Of a stretch of DNA of 18,360 nt, positions 6,773-13,650 are shown in pieces; within the stretch, counting starts at the first letter, position 1; the number at the start of each line of letters is the position of its first letter. The notes beneath the pieces were generated by a model that was not told where the DNA came from, ran no database searches, and worked only from the letters and a program-made list of their open reading frames with translations. The position numbers and the translations under genes are program-made. The stretch spans positions 11,290 to 29,649 of the forward strand of contig PLRZ01000199.1 in assembly GCA_003164075.1 (NCBI GenBank), in the 5' to 3' direction. The stretch comes from Bryobacterales bacterium (lineage in GTDB: Bacteria; Acidobacteriota; Terriglobia; Bryobacterales; Bryobacteraceae).

Positions 6773-8793
6773 CTCGCAAACCGGACGCGAATGCGCTCCC
6801 CCTGATGCAATACCGAACCCGCCGCCGGATTCTGCACGCGGGCAACGCCGCTGCCATCCGGCTGCACGGGCAATCCTTTGGCCGCGGCCTCCATCAACAC
6901 CGCCCGCAGGGTCATCCCCTTGAAGTCGGGAACGGTGCCGGCCACGGGGCGTTGGACTGGCGGTGCGGGCGCCACGGGCCCAACGAATACGGACGCCTGC
7001 TGCGAGGGCGCGTCTTCGTCGTCCCGGTCTTCCAGAATGTTGGGTTGCCCGGGCGCAAGATCGGCGATGGAAACATCGTCCAGTACCTGGTTCTGCGCGA
7101 TCTGATTCTTCGACGGCGTACTGTCGGGCAGATCTTTGGGAACATCCAGGATGCGCAATGCTTCCGTAGCCACGATTTTGAACACCGGAGCGGCAGTCTC
7201 CGCGCCGAAGCCCAGGTTCCCGTGCGTGCCGTTCAAGGTCACCACCACCACCACCGCCGGATTCGTCACCGGCGCGAATCCCATAAAGGATCCATTGTAA
7301 GTGTGGGTATAGCGATGGCCCTCGAAATCGTAGATCTGCGCCGACCCGGTCTTTCCTCCGCTGGTATAGCCGTCGAGGCGCGCATTTTTGCCGGTTCCCA
7401 CGAGCACCACGCCTTCCATCATCTGCCGCATGGTAATCGCCGTCTCCGGCTTGATGGCGCGCACTGGCGGCTCCATCGGTGGCGTCTGGTCTCCCAGCTT
7501 CAGCACCAGGCGGGGCTTCACCAGCAGCCCTCCGTTGGCCACTACCGATACGGCCCGCGCCAGTTGCAGCGTGGTCACGCTGACCTCCTGGCCCATCGAA
7601 ATGGATTCCAGGGACGTCTTGCCCCACTTCGTCAGCGGCCGCAGCCGGCCCCTCGCCTCGCCGGGCAAGGGGATGCCGGTCTTCTGGCCGAAACCGAAGC
7701 GGCGGACGTAATCGTACATCGCGTCACGCCCTACTGTTCGGCCAATCTCGATGGCGCCGATATTACTGGAGTGGGCCAGCACCATATCCATGGGAAGGTA
7801 ACCGAAGCCTAAGTGCGAGTCGTGGATGATGCGGCCGGGTAAGACCAGCACGCCGCCGTGACAGTTGATCGGAGTGTCGGGCCTGAGTTTGGTGGTTTCG
7901 AGCGCGGCGGCGAGGGTGATCACCTTGAAACAGGACCCCGGCTCGAAGGGCACCGACACGGCGTGATTGGGCCTGGTGGGATCCTTGTCGTTTTCCGGCG
8001 GCTGGTTGGCATTGTACGGCGGGTAACTGGCCAGCGCCAGGATCTGCCCGTCATAAGGAGTCATCACCACCACGCTTCCGCTGACGGCGCCGTGCAGATT
8101 CACGGCCGCGGCGATCTCGCGCTCGGCAACGAATTGCAGATGCTCGTCGATGGTCAGGGTGATAGAAACGCCGGCCCGCGCCTGCGTGGAGACCAGTTCG
8201 TCGATTCCGCGATGGTGCACGTCCCTCAGGATGTCCGCCTGACCGGCCATTCCGTGGAGTTGGTCGTCGTACTCCTTCTCGATGCCGGCGTTGCCCTTCT
8301 CTTTGAAGTCGACGCCGCCCAGCACGTGGGCCGCCAGCGTCGTGTTGGGGTAGTGGCGTTCGCTGCCGTCGTCGATATGGATCCAATCGAGCTTCAGATT
8401 GAGGACGTCCTGGGCTTCCTGCGGAGTGAGCCCGCGTTTGACCCAGAGGAATTTACGATGGCTATCGTATGCCGACTTCATGCCTTGGTAAACTTCCGCG
8501 GGGTCGAGGTGCAGTTCACGAGCCAACAGGTCGGAATCGAATTCCAGAGCCGGCAGTTTGACAGGGTCTACGGAGACGGATTCCGTTGGCACGCTCATAG
8601 CCAGCGGATGGCCCGTGCGATCCAGAATGGCGCCTCGCTGCGCGGGCAGCGGCACAATTTCTTCCTGCCGCGCCCGCGCTTTTTTCACGAATTCCCGGTG
8701 ATGCACCACCTGCAGAACAACCAGTTTTCCGAAGATGGCCCCGCCCCAGACGAGGACGATCCCGGCGAGCCATAGTAAGCGTCGCTCGACCAT
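6769..8793 (-). CDS. ftsI: FtsI, class B division penicillin-binding protein with C-terminal PASTA domain
   Basis: Septal DD-transpeptidase that crosslinks the strands made by FtsW. The 674-residue protein has a short cytoplasmic tail and one membrane anchor (about 5-30), a PBP dimerisation region starting at RGAILDRTG (53-61), then the transpeptidase domain: SxxK as SCFK with Ser287 and Lys290, SxN as SSN (342-344) and KSG/KTG box KTGSA (481-485). A linker rich in Asp, Pro and Gln (about 552-617) leads to one PASTA domain (about 618-673: GTVPDFKGM, VQNPAAGS). A PASTA tail is absent from E. coli FtsI but occurs in the division PBPs of several other phyla. The ATG at 8793 has AGGAGG about 12 nt upstream, a slightly long spacing; no closer in-frame start exists. 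Its stop overlaps murE. Confidence 0.95.
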   Translation of the reverse strand: MVERRLLWLAGIVLVWGGAIFGKLVVLQVVHHREFVKKARARQEEIVPLPAQRGAILDRTGHPLAMSVPTESVSVDPVKLPALEFDSDLLARELHLDPAEVYQGMKSAYDSHRKFLWVKRGLTPQEAQDVLNLKLDWIHIDDGSERHYPNTTLAAHVLGGVDFKEKGNAGIEKEYDDQLHGMAGQADILRDVHHRGIDELVSTQARAGVSITLTIDEHLQFVAEREIAAAVNLHGAVSGSVVVMTPYDGQILALASYPPYNANQPPENDKDPTRPNHAVSVPFEPGSCFKVITLAAALETTKLRPDTPINCHGGVLVLPGRIIHDSHLGFGYLPMDMVLAHSSNIGAIEIGRTVGRDAMYDYVRRFGFGQKTGIPLPGEARGRLRPLTKWGKTSLESISMGQEVSVTTLQLARAVSVVANGGLLVKPRLVLKLGDQTPPMEPPVRAIKPETAITMRQMMEGVVLVGTGKNARLDGYTSGGKTGSAQIYDFEGHRYTHTYNGSFMGFAPVTNPAVVVVVTLNGTHGNLGFGAETAAPVFKIVATEALRILDVPKDLPDSTPSKNQIAQNQVLDDVSIADLAPGQPNILEDRDDEDAPSQQASVFVGPVAPAPPVQRPVAGTVPDFKGMTLRAVLMEAAAKGLPVQPDGSGVARVQNPAAGSVLHQGERIRVRFAR

Positions 8794-8827
8794 GTTGCGT
8801 AGCGTCCTCCTATCGCGCTTCTACCGC

Positions 8828-9316
8828 CTACTGCTTCACCATGGCCACTTTGCCTTCGCCCTTGTTCTCCAGGTGCACTACCTGGCTGGCGGACGGCGTG
8901 ACCAGGTGCTGCTCCTGCGCCAGTTTGTCCAGCCGCTCGGGGCTGAGCAACTCCGCTTGCTGGAGTTCCAGGGTGCGCCGCTCTTTTGCCAGGTTCTGCG
9001 CTTCCACCCTGAGGGCCTCGAGTTTGTAGCCCGCGACCGTGTTGGCCACCGTGGGCGCCAGTACGCCACCGAGGAATGCCAGCATCAGGCTGGCCACGCC
9101 AATCACCGACCAGCAGGCGCCGCCCGCCCGCGGATCAGCCTCGCGAATCAATTTTGAATTGTCCAGCTTCTTGGGGACGAAGTAGACGTCTTCAAACGGC
9201 AGGGCGCGCAACTGGTAGGGATCGCGCTCGGTTCGGGTAGCTTCCAGCCGGACGGCAGGGGACTCCGTGTCCGCCGGCATTCGGTGCGTTCCGGGAAACT
9301 GTGGTAGTGTCGCCAT
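8828..9316 (-). CDS. ftsL: FtsL-like division protein
   Basis: Small bitopic protein; FtsL proteins, with FtsB and FtsQ, activate the FtsW-FtsI complex at the septum. FtsL is poorly conserved in sequence, so the call rests on position between rsmH and ftsI and on layout: 162 residues with a cytoplasmic N-terminal part of about 67 residues (longer than in E. coli), one hydrophobic segment (about 68-89), then a heptad-like region rich in Leu, Glu, Gln and Lys (about 98-137, predicted coiled coil) with PERLDKLAQEQHL (126-138), a pattern typical of the FtsL/DivIC group. The ATG at 9316 follows the rsmH stop by 6 bp. The end lies 34 bp before ftsI. Confidence 0.85.
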   Translation of the reverse strand: MATLPQFPGTHRMPADTESPAVRLEATRTERDPYQLRALPFEDVYFVPKKLDNSKLIREADPRAGGACWSVIGVASLMLAFLGGVLAPTVANTVAGYKLEALRVEAQNLAKERRTLELQQAELLSPERLDKLAQEQHLVTPSASQVVHLENKGEGKVAMVKQ

Positions 9317-9322
9317 GGCTTC

Positions 9323-10195
9323 TTAACTCACTCCGATCATCGCCACCGCGCGCAATTTAGCGCTGCGCGAAGGCGGGTTGTGGCTGGTTTCTTCGTCACT
9401 GGGCTGAAGGGGATGCTTGGTGAGGATTTCCGCACGCCCATCGCGTCCCAACGCCTTGAATCGCTCTTTTACTTTTCGGTCCTCGCCCGACATGAAACTG
9501 ATGACCACCATTCGGCCGCCGTCCCTCAGTAAATCCGGGCCGATATCGAGCAACCGGTCCAACTCCCCGGGTTCGTCGTTGACCGCCATTCGCAAGGCCA
9601 TGAAAGTCTTCGTGGCCGGATGCAAACGGCCCGTCCGGGGCACGGCCCGCGACACTACATCGGCCAGATGTAATGTGCTTCTGATGGGCCGTGCACGGAC
9701 GATTGCTCTGGCTATCTTCCGCGACCCCCTTTCCTCGCCTAACCGATAGATCAGGTCGGCGATTGCCTTTTCGGCTGTAAAATTGACTAATTCGGCCGCC
9801 GTCATGCCGGTATCCTGCGACATCCGCATGTCCAACGGCCCATCCGTCAAAAACGAAAAGCCCCGGTGTGGCGACTCGGTGAGCTGGTAGCGGCTTACGC
9901 CGAGGTCCGCCAGCAGTCCGTCCACCTTCTGAAATCCTTCGGCCTCGATGGTCGATGGCAGCTCGCTGAAGGTCCCCTGGCGATAGCGGATTCGCTCCGC
10001 CCATGGCGCGGTATTGGTGCGCGCCAGTTCCAGCGATTCCCGGTCGCGGTCGTTGGCAATCACCGTCCCCGTGGTCAGCCGCTGCGCGATCAGTCCCGTA
10101 TGGCCGCCCATTCCCGCGGTGGCGTCCACATACACTCCGTCGGGCCGGATTGCCAGCAGCGACAGGGACTCTTCGGCCATGACTGGAAAATGCAT
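9323..10195 (-). CDS. rsmH: 16S rRNA (cytosine(1402)-N(4))-methyltransferase
   Basis: SAM-dependent methyltransferase (MraW) that modifies C1402 in the 16S rRNA decoding centre. The 290-residue product, slightly shorter than the usual 300-315, starts with MHFPVMAEE (family form HxPVxxxE) and shows the SAM-binding DATAGMGGHT (24-33), LADLGVSRYQL (95-105), RGFSF (111-115), LDMRM (121-125) and HPATKTFMALRMAVNDE (192-208). The normally strict ISFHSLEDR motif reads ISFMSGEDR here (232-240), with the His and Leu replaced, an oddity worth checking. The ATG at 10195 lies 6 bp after the mraZ stop. The C-terminus (NPPSRSAKLRA) is typical. Confidence 0.94.
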   Translation of the reverse strand: MHFPVMAEESLSLLAIRPDGVYVDATAGMGGHTGLIAQRLTTGTVIANDRDRESLELARTNTAPWAERIRYRQGTFSELPSTIEAEGFQKVDGLLADLGVSRYQLTESPHRGFSFLTDGPLDMRMSQDTGMTAAELVNFTAEKAIADLIYRLGEERGSRKIARAIVRARPIRSTLHLADVVSRAVPRTGRLHPATKTFMALRMAVNDEPGELDRLLDIGPDLLRDGGRMVVISFMSGEDRKVKERFKALGRDGRAEILTKHPLQPSDEETSHNPPSRSAKLRAVAMIGVS

Positions 10196-10201
10196 AGGTC
10201 A

Positions 10202-10687
10202 TCAATTCAGCCCCGCGGCCTCCAGCTTGCCCACTTCGTCCGGCGCGGTCTGCGCGGCTTCCTTCCTGCGCTCCTCGTAAATGGCCTCGGTCAGAATCTC
10301 GATCCGGCCGCGGTAGGCATACAACCGCACCGGTTGATTCTCGATACCCAGCTCGCGCCGCAGTTCCGGGCTGAAGAGGATCCGTCCCTGGCCATCCATT
10401 TCGCTCTCCGCGCCCAGATCGGCGGCATTGAAAGCGACGTTGCGCGCCAGACGGACATCGTCGCGGTAGTTTTCGAAAAACTTCTCGTTGCCTCTCCAGA
10501 CTTCCATCGGATACACTTGGGCTGTGCGACGGTCTAATGACGTGACATACAGCTTCTTTTCCCGCAGGGCGGAAAAATATTGCTGGAAGGCCGCGGGGAG
10601 CTTTAACCGGCCTTTGTCGTCAAGCCTGCTCGGGTACATTCCCCGGGGAGGCTCGACCATCAACATTTGCTCCGCCAAGATTTCCAC
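10202..10687 (-). CDS. mraZ: MraZ, DNA-binding regulator of the dcw operon
   Basis: MraZ is an AbrB-fold, ring-forming DNA-binding protein that controls its own operon. The 161-residue product has the two tandem SpoVT/AbrB half-domains, each with a DxxGR motif: DDKGRLKLP (23-31) and DGQGRILFSPELR (98-110). The start is a GTG at 10687, chosen because AGGA lies 6 nt upstream (10694-10697); ATGs at codons 8 and 10 are alternatives and would shorten a tail that most family members lack anyway. The C-terminal 25 or so residues are rich in Glu, Lys and Ala. It is the promoter-proximal gene; box-like GTGG repeats upstream suggest autoregulation. Confidence 0.93.
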   Translation of the reverse strand: MEILAEQMLMVEPPRGMYPSRLDDKGRLKLPAAFQQYFSALREKKLYVTSLDRRTAQVYPMEVWRGNEKFFENYRDDVRLARNVAFNAADLGAESEMDGQGRILFSPELRRELGIENQPVRLYAYRGRIEILTEAIYEERRKEAAQTAPDEVGKLEAAGLN

Positions 10688-10745
10688 TTTTGATCCTAAA
10701 TCAGGCTAGATCAGCCCACTTTTGGACCAGATCAGGCCACAACCA
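10684..10745 (-). promoter_or_regulatory. Putative MraZ operator: three spaced GTGG boxes
   Basis: On the minus strand three GTGG strings occur at 10740-10737, 10719-10716 and 10687-10684, spaced 21 and 32 bp, close to two and three helical turns. The first two continue as GTGGCCTGATCT and GTGGGCTGATCT, an almost exact direct repeat; the last two are preceded by AAAA (AAAAGTGG). Known MraZ sites are short repeated GTGG/TGGG-type boxes upstream of mraZ (TGGG repeats in E. coli, AAAGTG[T/G] repeats in mycoplasmas). The innermost copy includes the GTG start codon itself. I infer an autoregulatory site; no clear -10/-35 pair was identified. Confidence 0.5.
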
Positions 10746-10804
10746 ATGGTGGCACAGCACTTCGTGTTTTGCAATAGACTTTTGCAGGAAACTGACTGAG
10801 AATA

Positions 10805-10853
10805 AGTGTGTTAGTTCACCCCAATTGCATCTACACAAATTGCGCAACACACT
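10805..10853. repeat. Inverted repeat in the mraZ upstream region
   Basis: AGTGTGTT at 10805-10812 is mirrored perfectly by AACACACT at 10846-10853, with a 33-bp A+T-rich spacer that contains TTGCGCAA. This lies in the 273-bp region between the terminator of the large secreted-protein gene and mraZ, which is markedly more A+T-rich than the coding DNA and should hold the dcw promoter. It may be an operator or a chance pair of arms; I cannot tell. Confidence 0.35.
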
Positions 10854-10912
10854 ACATATAGATGGCTAGGCGAAGACAATACGAAGAGGGCTGGCGGGAT
10901 TGGAATTGAGGC

Positions 10913-10940
10913 AAAAAAAAGAGGGGGCCGAAGCCCCCTC
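10913..10940 (-). terminator. Intrinsic terminator of the Ig-like repeat protein gene
   Basis: Read on the minus strand: perfect 8-bp stem GAGGGGGC / GCCCCCTC closed by a TTCG tetraloop (10940-10921), followed at once by eight T residues (10920-10913). It lies 20 bp past the TAA of the 843-residue gene and separates it from the dcw cluster. The T tract exists only in this orientation. Confidence 0.95.
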
Positions 10941-10960
10941 AAGGGAAGGTTGCGAGCAAT

Positions 10961-13492
10961 TTACTGGCCGATAGCGATGGTGGCGGCCGGACTGGATACG
11001 GCCGAGTTGGCCCCCACCGGCACAATGCCGATCGCGATCTGCACGTTATTTCCAGTAGGTGCGGCGGATGGAATGAACACCTGCACTTCGTACACGCCAA
11101 TCAGACCGGGTGCCTGCCGGGCGCTTACCACCTGCAGTCCCGTACCGCCCACGATGCCGGCTTGCATGGCGCCGGCCACAAGCGCGTCGCGCCCGACCAG
11201 GTCCGCATTCGGATTCTGAATGCTGTCGGTACCCACCTGCGGAACGGTGGCTCCCAGACCGGTCAGGTAGAGACGGACGTTTTCAGTCAGCCGCGCCGGG
11301 TTGTTCGGATCGTAGGCATCGCTGCCACCGACGTCGGCGAAAGAACCGTCGTCGCGAACCACCACCGCCCGGCTGGTTCCGTCGGAGTTCACCGTCTGAA
11401 AGATACCGGGGCTCACGGTTTGGATCGCGATGTTAGTTGTCGCCGTCCCACCGCCATTCACGTTTACGACCACCGGCACGCTGGTGGCGGGCGTTACTTC
11501 GCACGGCACCTGCAGGGTGACTTCCGGGTTGACCGCTCCCATGGCCACGCTCACGATGGGCGCCGGGATGCCGCCGAAAGTGACGCTGAGCTTGTGAACC
11601 GAGTGGGGCAGGCGGCCAAAGATGGGGGCCAGACTGTAGTCGGTGACGCCATCGGGCGTGAGGCCCGGGGCGCTCATGATGGCCAGGCTGCACGGCGAGA
11701 GAGCTCCCACCTGCCGGCTGGCAGCGTTCAGGAAACTGGAGGCGCTGATGGTGGGACCGGGCGGCAGCACCGTCAGGTTGAAGGTCTGCGGGTAACCGCT
11801 GATGGAAGCGGTTACCGTGACCGGCCCCGCCGTGTTGCCGGCCGTGACGGTAACCGAAGCCTGGCCGCTGCTGTTCGTAGTGCCAGCCCCCGACGAGAGA
11901 GTGACAGCGCCCGTGGCCGAGAAACTCACCACGTACCCGGAGAGCGCGCCGGCGGTGCTACTGAAATTGACCTGCACCACCAGCGGCGAAATGAAAGTGG
12001 CGCCCTCCATCGCGGTCTGTGAATTTCCGGTGACGATCGCCAGACCGTTGGGCAGGGGGCCTGTGGATACCGGGGTAACTGTAAGGTTGAAAACCTTGGT
12101 GATCGATCCGGCGATAGCCGTCACCGTGGCCGTCCCCTGGAGAGTCCCGGCTTTCACCGTTACCGACGCGTCCCCGTTGGCGTCGGTGCCGGCGGTGTTT
12201 CCTCCCACCAGGCTGACCGGCCCACTCACTTGATACTGGACGGGGTAATTCTGTACCGGACCGCTGGCGTTCAGGACTTGCACTACCAGGGGATTGGCGA
12301 AGCTGGCTCCCACCTGCGCGGTTTGTCCATCACCGCTGATCTTGTTCATGGCGGTGACGGCTCCCACGACGGTCTCCTGGAACGTCGCCGATATACTGGG
12401 GTTACTCTGCAGCGCAATCGTTATTTGGGCCCCCGCGGAGGCCAGCAAATCGAGCGTAATCGAGAGAGAAACCTCGCCATTGTTGTCGGTTAGCGCTGAG
12501 CTGTTGGTGAGCGCGGCCGCGCCGGCGGGCGTCACTGAAAATGTCATCGTCTGATTTTGCACGGCGTTTCCACCGCCGTCCACTAATTTGGCCACCAGGG
12601 GGTTGAGCACCTGTCCAATATTGGCCACCTGGTAATTCCCGCTGACAATCTGGACAGCCGTGGGAGCACCGGGATTGGAGGTGAAGGTGTACGGTCCGTA
12701 TTCCTGCAGATAAAGTGCGGAGGAAACGTTGGGCGCCGGGAGGCCCCCAATCATTACGTAATACTGTCCCGTCCCGCTCCCGGTAAACGTCGGGTAGCAG
12801 GTGGCGTTCCCCTGGCTGCTGCTGAGCACCGATCCCGGGTCGGCGTAGTTTCCGTTGCTGGCACAGCTAAGAATCGGCGACGTTTGCGCGTTCAGAAGGC
12901 GTACCGAGATATTGCCGACCCCGTTGCTGGCTTGTCCGGTGCCAAGCACCTGGATCTGGATCGGCGTGGGAAGCGTGGCTCCCACACTGGCGGAAAGCGT
13001 GGCGTCGGCGAGAAGCGAAGTCGAATTGCCAAACGTGGGGGGGTTGGCCACGATGACGGAGGCTCCCTGCTGGTTAATCAGGGATTGCGTTTCCGTAAAC
13101 GTAACGGAGCTGTTGTTGGACGTGGCCTGAATTGTAGACACGAGGTACGGCTGGCCGGCGGAAGTGAAATTGTCGTAAACGACCAGACCGAGTGCCTCTG
13201 TGGCGCTGCCGTCGCTGCCTGTGATGCTGGTCGGGCTGGCCAGAGTCACCTGTCCGCTTGTGACACTCCAGTTGACGGTGGCGCCGGACACCGGATTCCC
13301 ATTGACATCGGTCGCCTTCACGGAGATCGGCTGCAATGATTGTAGTGTGGCCGTGAGGCAACTGCAGGCCGCCTGGCCATTGCCAGCCAGTACCGCCAAA
13401 TTGGCTACGGCTGAAGTCTGCGCCGGCGCCAGATGAGCTCCTGACAAGGCCATCATCAGTCCGGCAAATACGAGGGTGTTAATTCTAGGCAA
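10961..13492 (-). CDS. Secreted Ig-like repeat protein with Solibacter-type C-terminal domain
   Basis: 843 residues, function unknown. A signal peptide is clear (positive start, hydrophobic about 7-19, likely cleavage after APAQ at 22-25). Then come Ig-like repeats resembling bacterial Big_1/invasin domains: about 31-135, 277-376, 381-473 and 483-576. The last three share the pattern SGN/DxQ-A, PLVVxV, TDxNGxASVTVxAG and a closing F-LTV. The segment 140-270 is more divergent. The C-terminal part (about 581-840; AASRQVGALSPCSLAIMSAPGL, SPGIFQ, LYLTGLG, VYEVQVFIPS) matches my memory of TIGR03437, the Solibacter C-terminal domain of secreted proteins. The start is TTG, placed by AGGAGGT at 13503-13497; the next Met would cut the signal peptide. 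A surface or adhesive role is only inference. It has its own terminator. Confidence 0.88.
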   Translation of the reverse strand: MPRINTLVFAGLMMALSGAHLAPAQTSAVANLAVLAGNGQAACSCLTATLQSLQPISVKATDVNGNPVSGATVNWSVTSGQVTLASPTSITGSDGSATEALGLVVYDNFTSAGQPYLVSTIQATSNNSSVTFTETQSLINQQGASVIVANPPTFGNSTSLLADATLSASVGATLPTPIQIQVLGTGQASNGVGNISVRLLNAQTSPILSCASNGNYADPGSVLSSSQGNATCYPTFTGSGTGQYYVMIGGLPAPNVSSALYLQEYGPYTFTSNPGAPTAVQIVSGNYQVANIGQVLNPLVAKLVDGGGNAVQNQTMTFSVTPAGAAALTNSSALTDNNGEVSLSITLDLLASAGAQITIALQSNPSISATFQETVVGAVTAMNKISGDGQTAQVGASFANPLVVQVLNASGPVQNYPVQYQVSGPVSLVGGNTAGTDANGDASVTVKAGTLQGTATVTAIAGSITKVFNLTVTPVSTGPLPNGLAIVTGNSQTAMEGATFISPLVVQVNFSSTAGALSGYVVSFSATGAVTLSSGAGTTNSSGQASVTVTAGNTAGPVTVTASISGYPQTFNLTVLPPGPTISASSFLNAASRQVGALSPCSLAIMSAPGLTPDGVTDYSLAPIFGRLPHSVHKLSVTFGGIPAPIVSVAMGAVNPEVTLQVPCEVTPATSVPVVVNVNGGGTATTNIAIQTVSPGIFQTVNSDGTSRAVVVRDDGSFADVGGSDAYDPNNPARLTENVRLYLTGLGATVPQVGTDSIQNPNADLVGRDALVAGAMQAGIVGGTGLQVVSARQAPGLIGVYEVQVFIPSAAPTGNNVQIAIGIVPVGANSAVSSPAATIAIGQ

Positions 13493-13496
13493 AACT

Positions 13497-13503
13497 ACCT
13501 CCT
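13497..13503 (-). promoter_or_regulatory. Strong ribosome binding site fixing a TTG start
   Basis: AGGAGGT on the minus strand matches the anti-Shine-Dalgarno sequence fully and ends 4 nt before TTG at 13492. It decides the start of the 843-residue gene, because no ATG or GTG at a suitable distance would preserve the signal peptide. The 157-bp gap to the upstream gene otherwise holds that gene's terminator and a short palindrome (AGTGT/ACACT, 13552-13562); I saw no convincing promoter there. Confidence 0.85.
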
Positions 13504-13596
13504 GGTTCCGGGGGAACGGGAATTCATTTGGATGGACGCGGAGAGAACCTCAGTGTAACACTAAATCTTCACTTCGGGCTGGGACTTCCAGGGAGC

Positions 13597-13627
13597 AAAA
13601 AAAAGAGGAGGGCCGAAGCCCCCCTCT
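13597..13627 (-). terminator. Intrinsic terminator of the 720-residue secreted protein gene
   Basis: On the minus strand a 10-bp stem with one G-T pair (AGAGGGGGGC / GCCCTCCTCT) is closed by TTCG and followed by eight T residues (13604-13597 region). It lies 23 bp past the TAG stop. Its design (G-rich arm, TTCG loop, eight Ts, then GC) is nearly the same as that of the terminator at 10913-10940. Confidence 0.94.
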
Positions 13628-13650
13628 GAAGTTTCGTGCTAAACCGGGAT

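Noticed and set aside
6773..7627. 285-codon upstream extension of the murE frame
   Set aside because: It lies in another frame of ftsI and does not resemble MurE. The ATGA overlap at 6769-6772 gives the normal MurE N-terminus.
7858..8775. 305-codon plus-strand frame opposite ftsI, and similar long plus-strand frames opposite murF and murE
   Set aside because: All are antisense to genes with complete family motifs. Long antisense frames are expected in high-GC DNA and none encodes a recognisable protein.
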